Of a stretch of DNA of 64,000 nucleotides, positions 1-35,127 are shown piece by piece. Source of the DNA: Hirundichthys speculiger. Its lineage: Eukaryota > Chordata > Actinopteri > Beloniformes > Exocoetidae. The translations under genes were made by a program, and so were the position numbers. The stretch is from NCBI GenBank assembly GCA_018398805.1, contig JAGFBZ010000172.1, positions 186,001-250,000 on the forward strand, given 5' to 3'. How positions within the stretch are numbered: the stretch's first letter is position 1; each line of letters starts with the position of its first letter. The notes under the pieces are model-generated. The model saw only the letters and a list, made by a program, of their open reading frames with translations. It was not told the DNA's origin and ran no database searches.

Positions 1-2935
1 TAAACAAACATTAGGTAGTGGGATATACGTTGTGGCTGGGTAGGACACTAAAAGCAGTAAACTCCAAATACGTACTCCCCTGTATTGGATTGCTTCTCCA
101 GGGGTAGCCCTGTCACGTCACAGGAGGGTTCTAATTCTCAGCGTGCTTTTCCATGGAGCAGATCAGACCATATCAGATATGTGCAAGAGGCTGAGAAAAA
201 TCCTTGTAATATGCAAAGATGTTACATCAGATATGTGCGGCTTGAGTCTGGTCATTTACACAGCTATAGCTTAGCCCATCTGCTGGGAATACAGATGAGT
301 CCTAAGTATGTAAAGCTGCCGTAAGCCTCTGTTTCCTATTGTAAGCTGTTTTAAAGGGTCCTGTGGTTTGATGCCATCTGTTTTTACTCATTATTTATAT
401 ATTTATATATTTTCTGTGCCTCTACTCTCCGCCTTGGCCTAACTTGTTTGAGACGTGGTTATCTGTTTTCATGTGGGAGGTGGATGATGCTGCAGCAGCT
501 CTGCGCTCCACCTCTCAGACCAGTCACGTCTTCCTCCCACAGGCTTCTACTCCTCCTTATTGCTTCCCATCTTTCACTCTGTTTATACTTTGTGTAATGC
601 ACGTGTTCATGCATGTATACTTTCTTCTGAATATATTCAAAGTTGATCACATGAGAAAAAAAGGAAGAAAGTTTTTTTTTTTTTTGTCTTTTTGTTTACG
701 TAAATGTAAGTTGGAAAAAGCTATGGTTTTGGACTAACACATGATTAATCACAATTGGAAAACAATCAAGGCAGTAGTCAGTGGTTAAAACTCACCACAA
801 ATCTTTATCAAAAGGCTTTTTTTTTTTTTTTTTTAATGGCAGTGAGACCCTGGAGCCGGGTAGCTTATCTGGGTTTCATGCTTCTTTCTCCTCTTCAATA
901 ATCATATGCCACTGTTTAATGGGCTAATTGACAAAAAGAGTGTAAAATGTCGAAGTGTAGTTTAAGTTAAAATATTTAAGATTGATTGTGGCCTGCCAAT
1001 GAGCCAGGATCCACAAGTCTCCACAAGTCCTATCACTCCCATTTTCATCAGAACACTGTTGGGGGGAATGTTGCAAAAGTGTTCTAGTTAATCAGTAGAT
1101 TAATACATAATTGCAAGTTTAGATGGTCTTACCTACAAACACACAGATTTCTGACGCACTGAAAATTTTGAGGATTGTTTTTTCAGGTGATTTGAGTTAG
1201 CTGAAATGCTAAAATTGCAGAAAGTGTCAAACCCTCTTCTCAGTCTTGTGTGGCATTGTTGCATCCTTCCTCAGATGATATTAACAAGATGGCAATTATT
1301 GTCAAAGAACAAGACCATATACCTCTCTTACCCCAAAATATTAGAAATGGCATAAAAGGATAAAGCGTCCTTCACAGTGTTGAATGTGGCTCATATTTTG
1401 TATTCACACTCTGAGTGTAATCGAAGGGCACCAGAAGAGAAGATGATCCAGTGTTAATAAAGGCCTAATGGAGTGAATGTAAAAGCTTAACAGCCTTTCA
1501 GCTTTTAGTTTGGACGATTTGCAATAGAAGTGCTTTGGAATTAGAGATACTTGGAAACAAGTGCATTCAGGATTAAATCTTCTTATAAACTGCTCTTGAA
1601 ACATTTTGAGGGTACATAAGGTCTTAGGTATTTTCATACTTTTTCAAGTTCATAAATGCATAACTGGTCCAAAATTGAGTAATTATGGTCTTAATGTTCA
1701 CCGGCATAATCTTGATCATGATTATTATAATTTTTTTTGTCATAATCAAGCACGCTGATCACTGGTTACACTGAATTAATGGTCAGAAATGGGGTTATTC
1801 ACCCCCACTTCTTTTGCATGACCTTAATATTGTCCACATTTTACATTTGTGTTAAATCTTGCATTTTGTTCATTTAGAATCTTTAACATGTCTTTGAGTT
1901 TTTAAATAGTACACAAAGTTCATAGTCTGAAATTAAATTCGTTTTTTTTCTTTTTTAGGTTAGTATATTTTGGGTACAGCTGGGGGAAATGCACCTAGCA
2001 CTTTTTATTTTCAAAAATGTAAAACAAAATGTACTTTAAGAGCTAAATTACTCTTACTACATTTAAAGAAGAGAACTGTAAGATCTTGGTTAACTCTGTT
2101 TATAAGAACCACTACGACTTGTATGTAGACCTAAGTAGCCAACTGTTGGACTGTCGGGGTGTACAGAATAAGACGCTGCCTACTGGATGCTTTGAGAGAG
2201 CATACCTGTATCAGAGTTAAACGTTTGATAAACACCAGATTTCACATCTTCAGACTCTTACAAAATCAGTACAAGTTGTCAAAGTCTTAAAATGACACTT
2301 GGTAATGCCTGTGTGGACCACAGACTCTGGCAAAGGTATTGAAGATTAAGGAAAGGAATTAAGTTGGAGTGTTAGCTCTGTGCTCTTCACATTTGTCTGT
2401 AATGCCCTTGTCTTCATGAGAGTGGGGCTAATCAGATTGCATTTTAGGTTGTGAAGCGCTTGCTGGTGATATAATGAAGAATAAGACCTGGCGCGTTGAT
2501 TATCAGCCATGTCATCACAATGGCCTGCTGTATACCAGCTGGAACTGGTCTTTATCCTCTCACATCTCACAGTCTGACCTGAGACTTAAGGAGAACCTTG
2601 TATTGTAGCTATTTAAGTCAACCTTTAAGGCCTGAGGCGTCCCATACCCATATGTTGCCTCATGTCTTAATGAGTTAAATTGCAGGCCAAGGTAATTGTG
2701 ATGTTTATGTGAGTTTGTGGTGCACACACAACTGTCTTCTCTCTGGGTAAGACTCTTAGACTGTCATTTGTGTTTTATTATAATGTATTAAGTTTATCAT
2801 TTATTTTCACTGCATGAAAGCCAGTATTGTGATTTAGATAACTTACAGCCAGCATGTTGTACAGTGATGGCACCAGATGTGCATATTGATGTGCTTTGTA
2901 ATGCTCATGTCTCCCTATTTTCTTCTTTCTTTCAG
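1..2935 (+). other. csnk1g2 intron (5' end beyond window)
   Basis: No exon matching the preceding CK1 gamma segment (KNLYTNEYVAIKL, glycine loop or start codon) is visible, so this appears to be the 3' part of an intron. It holds AT-rich unique-looking sequence and several poly-T runs. Short open frames here have no recognisable product. Confidence 0.6.
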
Positions 2936-24293
<21,358 letters not shown>

Positions 24294-27200
24294 AAGAAGA
24301 GAGCGGAGAGAACTTGAAACATTGTGGTCACTGTCAAGTTTTAAATGGAAGCAACTACACGACGCCCCTGTTCCTCCTCTCTTTCCAGCTTCCTCCTCAC
24401 CTCTCTCCTCCTTTTCACCTTCTTCTCTCTGTCACCATGTACCACCCTCCCCACGCTCTCTCTTTCTCGTTCTCAGTGCTCCCCGGCTACTGCCGAGTTG
24501 AAGGAATGTTGCAGTCCTACTGACTCCACAACAGACTCTTGATTCCTTTACAGACAAAAATAAACGTACCTGCATTACAACTCGAGAGGCTTGAGTAAAA
24601 AGTACAAAAGCTGTAACAGTGAAACTCGAAAAACCGTGGCGTGAATATGAAAAAAAGATGCTGTTTGAAGCAGTTATTGTATTCTAGATTCCATACAGAA
24701 CGTGTATTCTTCGAACAGTCAGCTGTTGATCAGGGGAAACAACTCAAGTGGTTTGAGTGGTTTCCTTAGGAAATTGTTAATTTTCTTTTCTTTGGTGTGT
24801 TTTTGGGATCAAAGCAAAGAGGAAAAGGTGAACTTTGCTGATGTTAAACCATGCGAGGAAACAGGAAGCATTTCATCTATAAAACAGAATTTGGAAGATT
24901 TTACTATGTTTAATTCTTTATTTTTCTTTTTTGTAAGCGAATCATTGGTTTTCAAGGTCAAGTCCCTGCATTGAAAACTTATTTTTATGTTGTAGTGTTC
25001 TGGAGTTCGATTCTTTCCTCACCTTGGCTTTCTTTTTGTCCGTCAGTATGGTCTTTGTAGCACAGTCACTGGCCTCAGGTACTGTGGAAGAATGAGAGAA
25101 TCAAATATTAAGCTCTCTTATTGTTATTATTATTATTATTATTATTGCACTTTTGAAAAGAAAAACAATTACAGTGGAAAACTTTAGGTTTGAAATTAAC
25201 AATTAAGAAACCAACTTAATAAAGACTGATCTAGGACGAGTCTTCACCACGCTTATATCTGAGTTCTGGCTGAAAAAATGTCCATTTACATGAAAAAGAA
25301 AACAAGATGTCTTTTGATTTTTATTTTTTAACATCAAAATAATTTACCAGAAAAATCATAGTTTGTGCCTTTTTAAGTAAAATGTTTAAGCTCAAGTAAA
25401 GTGTCCCGCAATGACATTTTATCTAATCTGACCCAAATGCTCACTGGATTACTGTGTGTGTTTGTGTGTTTGTGAGGGTGCTTGCTAATCTGGAAGTTTT
25501 TGTAAGTACATATGTGTAATGACTGTGTGCACATTCCACTCTGCCTCTCATGCGTCTTCCTCCTTGACCTTCTGTGACTGTTGACCCGTCTTCAGTGGTG
25601 ACGTTCTGTCTGAGGATAGGTCAGGATGGTGCGCGCGCACGCACTGCTGACTCAAAGAGAATCAAAATCCAAATCTGTTCGAAGCATTTTTTTTTTTTTT
25701 TTTTTTTTCATTTCAGCTGGATGTTGCTGGCAGACAAGCTGCTCAGTGTAGTTTATTGATTTTAAAGGGTATATCAGGTCTCTGGGATTACTGGGCTCCT
25801 GATTTTGATCAAGCTGTAGAAGATCAGTATAAAAAGTGTTTTGAGTTCCTTCCTGCTACAGACCGATGCATGGTTGATCAGTTGTTGTTTTTTTTTTTTT
25901 TTTTTAAATATATATATATATACCAATTTTTATGCATCCTCCTTAAAAATTGAGTTGTCACATTCTTACAGTCATCCTCTTTTGTGCTTGTTTAAAAAAA
26001 AAAAAGTCAATTTTCCTATAATTGGATGCCATCTCATTACAACTGTACTGTCCTCTAAATTCCCTCTTAAAACCCACACTTCTCATTTGTAAACTGCTTT
26101 TTGTGAAGGTATTGAAATCAAGCACAGGCTGACATTTTCCTGACAATGTCCTTATTTCTTTTTAAGTTTTTATAAAGTCTCACTCTTAGTGTTTGTTCAC
26201 TCAACTTTGTGTGTAAAATTGGAAAGAAAAAAACAAAACAAAGCAGAACAAAACATCTTTTTCCAGGTCACTTTGACCTTATTCTCACAGTCGTGGACGG
26301 ATTACTCAGTGGGCCCTTTGGGCGCAGCCTCAGGGAGTTGAAGGGGTCTATGGTCCTATCTGAAACCAGAAGAAGAGTATAATATGCATCACAGACCAAC
26401 GGAAAAAGAAGGTTACATGTACGTTGAAATGTCCAAAATTAAGCGTTTAATGTAATGACTGGAGACGCGTGACAACGTGGTGCCACAGAGAGCAGCGTAG
26501 GGATGCAAATCCTCTAAGATCCACGGGTTGAGTAGGTGAAACAAGCAAAGGTCTCATCTCCATGGTGACGGGTTGTTTTCAGTCTCCCTCAGTCCCAAGT
26601 GTTGAGTAGGAGGCCTTTTTCATCTCCTGTCCAGATCTGGTGTTTCATAACCTGATGATGCTTCACTGTTGCTTTTTTTTTTTTTTTTTTTAAACTATAG
26701 ATTCACTTGTGACATGAAACTGATCTGTGAAGGAATGAAAGGAGAAAAATCTAAATGGAATACAAAAGTACATAAGTGGCTCAATTACTGAATATGCCAG
26801 TAAATACTAATACAATAATAATTTGAGGCATTAGAAACTTGTAAAATGATATACAGAAAATATAAAATGAAAACGTAAAATGGGATATTAACACAAGCAC
26901 ATTTTAAACAATTTCCATTTTTTTTAAAATTTCCTTTTTAGGATTTCTTTTGGCATTTATTTGTTGAGCCATCTACATATTTTTGTATTTATTTTGTACT
27001 CTAATAGTGAAGGTACTCCGTATTCCACCACACCGTGATAGGAATGACAATGTGACCCTTTTAATTTTGTTTTTATTATATATATATCTTTTTATTTTAA
27101 GTGTGTCTCCGTCATGGACAGTTGAGACTTGAAGTTTTGCGACTCTGTTTCAGAGTTGGTCGCAGTTGATCCAGTTTCAACGTGATTCTCTCGAACACAA

Positions 27201-27900
27201 GTGTGACACGAATATAGACTTTCACATATTTGGGAACTTTAAACCTCATTTGGCTTGCACATGAGTTTGTCGGCATTTTATGGATTTAAATTTTAGCTTC
27301 TCAAATGAACTTAACAGCTTTTAAGAAATTATGTACAGAATATTTTTTTTCTCCTCCATGCAGGTTTTGGAGGAATAAAGTAGCTCACTTAAATGGATCC
27401 ACGTGAAGAAAGAACAACCAAGAATCTTTGGGGACTAATTTGAAACTCGCGAGTTTTAAACGGTTACCACAGGCATGACAGAATTTGGCAATACATAAGG
27501 TGTTTACATTGCAGAGAATCTTTACCAATGTTAAGGGAAAAAAAAGAAAGAAAAGCAAACGGAGCTCCGGATGTTCCAGGATACCTGGAGACGCCCGTGC
27601 GCTTTTACGCGTTGTGGTCGCGCTGCATCCAAGGCACCGTGGACATCAGGGAACCCTTATTGGCGCATCGAGCAATTCCACTGAAAGCTGCACATGTTCT
27701 GCTTGGTTTCCCAGCTCGGTATAGTCCATTACACTGCGTTTATCATGTCAGCTCTAATTGGAGGATTATTTTGGAGATGTTCAGACCAGAGTGGAACTGT
27801 GCCACTGCTCTACGTCTATTGGTGTAACTATTTTCAACATGTATTTGTAAATATGACAACAGCAGATCTGTAATTATAAATAAAGGAAGTTTTATCAGGA
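24294..27900 (+). other. csnk1g2: csnk1g2 3' untranslated region (end uncertain)
   Basis: Non-coding sequence after the stop. AATAAA signals on this strand lie at 24559-24564, 25218-25223, 27374-27379 and 27879-27884, and any could end the transcript. I cannot choose between them, so the right end is a maximum. Open frames in 27485-27827 look like chance. Confidence 0.5.
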
Positions 27901-30424
27901 CAGGAGTCGGTAATGGAGCAGTTTGTATCTTCTGATCGGTCTTTATGGGTTTTCAAAACGACCTGTGCTTTACACATTGGAAGCCGCGGGTCCACTTCCA
28001 CGACGCGCCCGTGAATCAGGCGGAGTTTGTGGGTCCTTGATGTTTCATATAAACCAGGTCCACGTTGAACATCTTGAAACGGCCAAGAGGAACAACCCGG
28101 CATTGGTTTGGTAAGTGTCGCTGCTGTTCAGGTGGTCGCCCACAGGTGCTGCGGTGGGAAGTTGACCTCTTCAGTTTTCGCAGCTTAAATTCAGCCTAGT
28201 AAACTCATAAAGCAAGTAAACTCGTGCACATGACCGTGCACACAGGGGCCATAAATGGTTAAAGTAGAGGATTTACTGATGTTATGTATGTCAGTAACGA
28301 TGTTACTGTTTGTAGATGTTCCTAATTTCCCTACTCAGCACCACCCTATTGTAGACACATTACTGCCCCCTGCAGGCAACCTTGGTGCATATCATGCCAT
28401 GCATTTTTACGGTTATCATGAGTGAAAAGGTGTGCAAGTATAGAGACTCAACTAGTGGTTGAAATGAAAAAAAAAAAAGAAACCCTATATTGCAATTTTG
28501 TTCAATACAATGCACTGAATGGATGTGGGACGAACCCATTATGATCTTGATAATCTGCAAAATGGCTGTCAATTGTAGGAATCACTGGATGAAAGAGTTA
28601 AAGTGCTCCTTGTTTTTATAGCAAGTACAGAAGTTGAGGTTCAACATGCAGAAGAATTTGTGGCTTTATTTAAGATGGATGGAAGTGAAGTGGAAAGTGG
28701 TCTGAGAAGCCAAATTAGAAACTTTCTGCACATCAAGGATGCCTCATCCCCCAGCCGAAAGAGGAGAGTTCTGGTATCTGCACACAGTTCAGAGGTCAGC
28801 ATATGATGGTGTAGGGATCTATCACAACATCTGGAATAAACACATGAAGGTGGTATGAACCTGCCCTCCAGGCAATGGCTTTTTCACTGTTTGCCTTGTT
28901 TATCTCAGCAATACAATGTTGAACCACAAACGATATTTTTCAGTTTCATCATCTGATATGAGTGTTGGTACTTTTTAAAAACGATTTCTTTGGATTATTA
29001 AAATAAAAGCCTCATGATGAATCTAAAATGATGTCACAGGTCTACTGACTGCTGTGTTAGTGCAGTCTTCAATTACCCACCAAAGATTGAAATATTCTTG
29101 GCAGAGCTTTGAGAAAGCAGAGAGCAGTGAAAGTGTTTCTAGGCATATCTGCTCCTGTTACATCTAATTTGTTTGCAACATCTGATTAATGAAAATACTA
29201 AATGGCCATAGAGGGTCTATTAGTTTTCTTTCACAGATGGTGTGTAACGTTCTCTGTTTTTCAGATAAAGTAGTTTAGCGTTTCTTCTTTAATAAGATGT
29301 CCTCTGTCTTCTTGGAAGCAAAGTGGAGTTTTTTTTTGTGTCAATTAACCAGACAGATAAAGAGGCTTGTGATGTGTGAGTCATCTCTACTGAGAGCATC
29401 CAGCCTTGTAAGTGAGTCTCTCTGTGGTCAGCAGCCTCTGGTCTCTCGCCCTCAGAGTTAAGTTCTACAGAAAGCTGTGAGGAAACGTGCAGGGACAAAA
29501 TCAACCACAGAAATCTGCCTGATCTCACTTCATCATGCTTTTTTCAGTCTTACGAGAACACAGAGTTCAGCTGTGTTTCCAACAGCTGACTGGTCAATGT
29601 GCATGTGTGTCTTGGTTATGTTTATTCATTTATTTATGGGAATATGTGAGAATCCTGAGAACTGATTTTGGAGAAAAAAAAAACTGCTTTCGTGACAACA
29701 GTAAAACTCTTTTTTTTTTCTACTACCATTAACTGATCAGATTACTCTAGGTTAAGCAGATTAATACAAAGCACTCAACATTATTAATGCTGATATTCAA
29801 CCAAATAAAAATAGTCATTTTACATAAGCAGAATGCACCTGTTCAACATTTATTCCTTAAATAATAGATGTGTATCTTCAACCTGTAACGATAGTTGGAA
29901 AAAAACTGTGCTCCAGTTTTCTGTGTGGCTGAAAACTGACATGGAGGATTTGACTGTTTTGTTTCAAGTGAGCTGCAGACAAATGAGCAACAGGAAAAGA
30001 AGCAAATGACTCACTAGTTTTCACTTGTTTCCTGCGTCATAAGTGTGATGTCACACAAAACAATACTTTTCCCTCATTACCACATTTTGTCTCTCACCAA
30101 ACTGAGCTTTTTTCTGTGTTTGATTCTCTTTCCTTTGGATTTATTAACTTTTTTGTTATCAACATAATAGGTATGCATCTTCAGGGGAATGCTGTACATA
30201 GAGGATAAAAAGACCTTATAAGTCAAGTATTAATTCAGATTATATTACATCAGTTACTTAAAATAGCAGGATAAATTCATGCTGGAGTAGAAATAAAACT
30301 GAACTGAAGGTTGGAATAAATAAATAAATGTTGGTATTCCACTTTAATCTCACAGGGAAACTACACTTTCTACTGCATATGAACCTCAAAAGAAACCTTC
30401 GCTGTCCAGTTTAAGAAAATAAAA

Positions 30425-30540
30425 TAAAATGGTTAATGGACTGCATTTATATAACACTTTTCTAATCTTGTTGACCACTCAAAGCACTTTACACTACAAG
30501 CCACTTTCACTCTCTTAGTCTACAGAGATCTACACAGAGT
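30425..30540 (+). repeat. Dispersed teleost repeat (TTATATAACACTTTTCTA type)
   Basis: Reads GGTTAATGGACTGCATTTAT then ATAACACTTTTCTAATC and CACTCAAAGCACTTTACACT. This resembles a repeat very common in teleost genomes (typical ATATAGCGCTTTTCTAGTC core, from memory). Class uncertain. Confidence 0.5.
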
Positions 30541-31655
30541 AAATTTTTTTTTTAACTTTTTCTTTCCTTCTTTTTTTTGGTCTGTTTCCACCAGGCGGTA
30601 CAGTACGCTTCTGCACAGTACAGTACGGTACACAATTATCTGCGTTTCCTTCATCAAAAACCACAACTGTACCCAAATAAACAGACCATACCAGACTGGT
30701 TTTTGGCATCCTTCTGCTGGAGGTACTAAAACCATTGGTAGGATACACTTAAAGCTAAAAACACTGCAGTCACCTGATTGATCAGTGGAGGATTGACTCT
30801 CATTATTGATAGATATAAATATGAAGATAAATAAATAGAAGATGCAGTTTTTTGAAGTCTTTTCTCAAACAGCTCGGCTTCTTCTTGCCAAGGAGGAAGA
30901 AGATGATGTGGTGGATGTCCTTTCTTAACTGAGTGTTGTTTTTCCCTGATTTTATTGTGTTGGACTGTTACTTAGCAGTGGAAACAAACTAGATCGGGGC
31001 TTATTGTTCCAATCTGTGCTGCTCAGTGGAAATGTAGCTCATGACATGTGGACTGGAAGACCAGGAACTGAACCACTGACTTTCTGACTCTTTTATCCTC
31101 AACCTCCCCATTAGTCAGCTAATATCTGAAATGCAGTATCTTATATTTACTAACCTTGCTTTCGTGTCTTTTAAGAAGATAACCATTTTCTTTTAGCTTT
31201 GTCTTCCTACTGTTTGTGTATCTGTTTGTGTCTCATGTCTCACGACTCTCAGCTGGAGGTGAATACCACAGACTTAAGCAGAAAAGGCAGGGACACCGAC
31301 AGATGGTCTAACCAATTAGACATACACGCTAATCCTGACTTTATCTTTTAACTTTTTGCTTTTTTTTTTTCTCTTTAAAATTAGATCACAAACAGGATTA
31401 CCCAGTTTACAACCACATACTTAACCTTTCATCTCCTCAGTACCAGAACTCTGCAGTAACTGCTGCTGGCAGCTTTCCTTTCTTCCTCTGCTGAACCACA
31501 AAGACTGTATTGATGTCACAGCGATCAGAGGTACAGCTTTGTCTGTTGCACTTTTCCTGTTTGCAGTCCTTTTCTAGTAAACGTTATACTCGGTTTTGAA
31601 CTCTACGCTGTAGTCAGTGGTGATGTTTCACCAGTACTGCTGATATACACTGAAA

Positions 31656-31657
<2 letters not shown>

Positions 31658-31713
<56 letters not shown>
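31658..31713. repeat. (AT)n microsatellite
   Basis: About 27 AT units in the intergenic region. The Ile-Tyr open frame on the minus strand is a shadow. Confidence 0.95.
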
Positions 31714-31716
<3 letters not shown>

Positions 31717-32034
31717 GAAAGTGTGAATTCCATGTATTTAAGCTTTACAAGGCCCTTAAACGTGTAACCATATTTTGCTGTAAAGCTCTTTGGTATGAAT
31801 CTTCTACTTTTCAAGTGTCTGTGCAGATTTTAAAACCATACTACCATCTAGTGCATGAATATGTTTCTACACTGCTTTACTGGAGGAACCTTAGGAAGAG
31901 GAGCTTAAGACCAGGATTATATCAAAGTCTAGACATAGAAAAAATAAAATCTAGACTTGGAATTAAACTTGCATCTATAACAACAATGAAGTCATGGACA
32001 ACAAAGAAATAGTTACAGTTATGTCAACCCCATC

Positions 32035-32255
32035 AAGGTGGCTTGATGGTTAGAACAGCTGCCTCACAGCTGGAAGGTTCCTGATTCAAATCCTGACTTG
32101 GGCCTTTTCAGCGTGGAGTTTGTGTGTTCTCCTTGTGCATGAATGAGTTTTCTCCAGGTGCTCCAGTTTCCTCCCAGAGTCCAATTAGAGCATGAGTGGT
32201 AGTTTTTCTATATGTGGCCAAGAAGCGGTTATGGATAATGGATGGATGAAATAAA
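32035..32255 (+). repeat. SINE-like teleost repeat, internally deleted
   Basis: Begins GGTGGCTTGATGGTTAGAAC, with GCTGCCTCACAGCTGGAAGG and a B-box-like GATTCAAATCC. It continues GCGTGGAGTTTGTGTGTTCT and ends GCGGTTATGGATAATGGATG. This is a common teleost repeat, by memory, lacking part of the middle. A second fragment carrying only the 3' end occurs at about 49430-49515. Confidence 0.65.
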
Positions 32256-32599
32256 ATATATACAACAATGCCTTTTTTTTTCTTTCTTTTCTTTTTTTTT
32301 TTTTTTTTAACTTTCCGCTGTGAATGAAGCCAAATTCTTCTGTTGACCTGGCAGCGACTGTGGCACTGATCCAAAGAAGTGAACTGGATGAACCCAGCTG
32401 TTTATGTGCCTGTAAATGTGGGCGGTGACAGCTTCCTGGCTGTCACTGTCAGTTATATATTTGGTTTGATGATTTGTAAATGAGCAAATATTGGTTAATT
32501 GGAAGAATTCTACTTGGAAGGAAAAACTATAAGGCAGAGAAAGTGTTGGGATTTACACGAAACCTGAGGGAAATTGAACATGCACCGGTCTAGATTCTC

Positions 32600-32740
32600 A
32601 GTAATCCAGGTCAGGGTAATTCTCAAAGGCTCGAGTCAAGGAAGCTGGAATTCCTTCTCTTGGTTCTTGAAGACATTTCACCTTCCATCCAGAAGGATTT
32701 GTTAAAACTTTGGGATATGACCCTTCAGGTTACATCAGTT
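32600..32740. repeat. Dispersed teleost repeat fragment
   Basis: Contains TCTTGAAGACATTTCACCTT then CCATCCAGAAGGATT. This resembles a repeat with a GAAACGTCTTCAAGAA core that is widespread in teleosts, as I remember it. Class unknown. Confidence 0.4.
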
Positions 32741-34169
32741 TAAGTACACTGTGCATCCATTCACATCAAGCGATAAGCAACTCAATACTGTGAATCACAT
32801 TGTTCTTGTAAGTGAAATGAAGTTAAAGTTTAGACATTTTTTAGTGTCCCAGTTCGCTTTAATCAGGTTCTCTTTGTTTTTCACTGTTAAGCTCTTATTT
32901 GGCATTGTGACATCTACGTGTCCGTCTGATATTACTTTAGTGTCTGTCAGCAACCTCATTTTTTTTTTTTTTTTGTGATCTGGAGTGAAAGCGGCTTTAT
33001 TTCTACAACAGATAAATAATTTAAAAAAATCTTTGCTTAATACAGTTATTGAGGACACTAGGAATGAATAATGAAGGTTGTTGGGACTTATGGAGGAGTG
33101 TGTTGTGGAAAAAATAAGATCTGATCTCAATGAGAAAATCAAAATCGAATTTATTAAGGAGAAAAGAAACAAAACTCTTATGTGCACATAAGGAGAGCTG
33201 TCAGTCAGCATTTTACAGAATACTGAACGAGGACTCTGTCTTTACAGAGAGGGCACTTTTTTTTATACCAAGACAAAGAGATGTTGATTCCTCTACAGGT
33301 GGATCACAGCAGGTGGTGGGGAAGGAAGGAAGGAAGGAAGGAAGGGAAAATGTGTCTTAAATGAGAGTGATAACTGATTTTGGGGACATTATACCGGTTC
33401 CTTAATCAAGAGGTTAGATACTTGATGATAACTGAATGTAGGAATGTTTATTCAGAGTCACAACTGAACCTCCTGCTTGTGTTTCCTTGATCAATGAATC
33501 ACAGCTGTCCTCTCTTGCCTTTTGTCATTTGGTCTTATTGACTGTGATGTGTATTGGTCTTGTTAAGAAAGACAAATCACTTTTAAACATATTATTAAAG
33601 ACAAATAAAATGAACAAAATTACAAGATGAATAAACCAAATAAAAATTTCCTCCATAAGTGGGTCTGAGTTCATTGCTTACAATAAAACAAGTTACATTT
33701 TGTTTTATGGGGGATTTGATATTACAATATAAATAAAAGACGATAATGGGGGTGGGGGAAAAGTTGAATTAGGGACTAATGAAAGGATCAGGGAGTTAAG
33801 TAAGAAATCAGTAACGATACTGTATATAGTCTATGAAATAAAACATCTATGGTTTCTTTTTCTAATTTGAACTAAAATGAGTTACATGTTCATGAAACTA
33901 TAACAGCACCAGTGATGACTTTTAAGACCATACAAAGGTATAGTTTTACCCCCAAATGCAATTTTAGATGATTTCTCAGTAACTCTGTTTGAGGACTATG
34001 CTGTCATGCGGAAGACGTACAAAGACCTTATTTGTTTATTTATTTTTTCCCCCTTTGAGTTTTAATCCTGATTACAATTTCTATTACAGTTTGACAATAG
34101 CAAAAGAAACTTACTTCTTACAGTGGTTCTGACCAGTATGGTTGGTGTAAAAAGCAGAAACCCTGCCCT

Positions 34170-34452
34170 CTACCGGCTGAAACGCGGCGGTGCGGCGGTG
34201 TGGTGGGACTCATCACCGCAGAGGGACAAAGCACTTGTTCGGAGGCTGTTGGAGAACCGCGTCCTCTGTCCGGGTCGTACGCTTTAAAGGGAGAAATTAC
34301 CCTTAAAGTAAGGCGGTTTGCCTCTTTTTTAGTTCAGAAACTCGTTGGCATTTTAACTTAATCATAATTTTCTCAAACTCAGTCAAACTTTGGTGGGAAG
34401 GAGAGTTTTAACAAGAAACGCGAAGGCATTAGTCCCGTCCAGCGGTCCTCAG
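34170..34452 (+). promoter_or_regulatory. ocln: Probable ocln promoter region and non-coding exon 1
   Basis: A locally CpG-rich stretch (about 34175-34290, with GCGGCGGTGCGGCGG) in otherwise AT-rich DNA. It is followed by sequence ending CGGTCCTCAG and a strong donor GTAAGAAA at 34453. The first coding exon of occludin is 3.1 kb downstream and starts with an acceptor 19 nt before the ATG, so a 5' non-coding exon is required. This is the best candidate. The transcription start is not determinable. Confidence 0.5.
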
Positions 34453-35050
34453 GTAAGAAAACTCTGAAGTGGATCGGGTTGATTTTTTTTTTCCCCTTTT
34501 GACCAGACTTTACTTTTTTTTGTGTTTGTGTGTGTGAGAATCGTTGCCTCTACTTGCATTTATGTTTTCGCGACGTTTTTAAAGCTGCTGTGATTACTCT
34601 AGACTTTTCATTTGATGCGGCAAAAACTCATAAATCGGACAGGTAGGTTTCCTCCAACAGCAGCTGGAAAACAACATTCCTGAGTCCACTTCAGCTACTG
34701 CTGTTGATCACAAAAATATCAACTCACAACGATTCTCATCACAAATCTGAGGCAGTGAATTTGAGTTGGCACATAAAAGTGATCATGAAGAAATAACATG
34801 ACACGACACCTATATTTTTTGGCAGTTTTAAAGGTCTGCAAAGACAAATAAAGCACTGATAACGCTTTAAACACATGTTGAATGTGAAGTTTATCTATTG
34901 CCAGAAAGGTACCGTGTAGCAAATCAAAAGAAATTATTAATTTTGATGTTAGTACGTTTTTATGTAGTGATTCATACACTGTGTTTAGTCATATAACATT
35001 GCACATATCTCCAAAGTGACCAGAATTAGTGGATAAGATGAATCTATAAG

Positions 35051-35127
<77 letters not shown>

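Larger units (their letters stand above)
27901..34140. other. Intergenic region between csnk1g2 and ocln
   Basis: No recognisable coding gene on either strand. It holds dispersed repeats (near 30425, 30580, 32035 and 32600), an (AT)n tract at 31658-31712 and a GGAA tract near 33320. An ORF at 28603-28806 has no recognised product. A GTAAGT following exon-like GC-richer DNA occurs at 28111, but no start or transcript can be supported. Confidence 0.6.

Noticed and set aside
27485..28114. GC-richer stretch with several 60-100-codon ORFs considered as another gene
   Set aside because: Frames on both strands overlap, show no known domain and no consistent splice structure; more likely 3' UTR or unique intergenic DNA.
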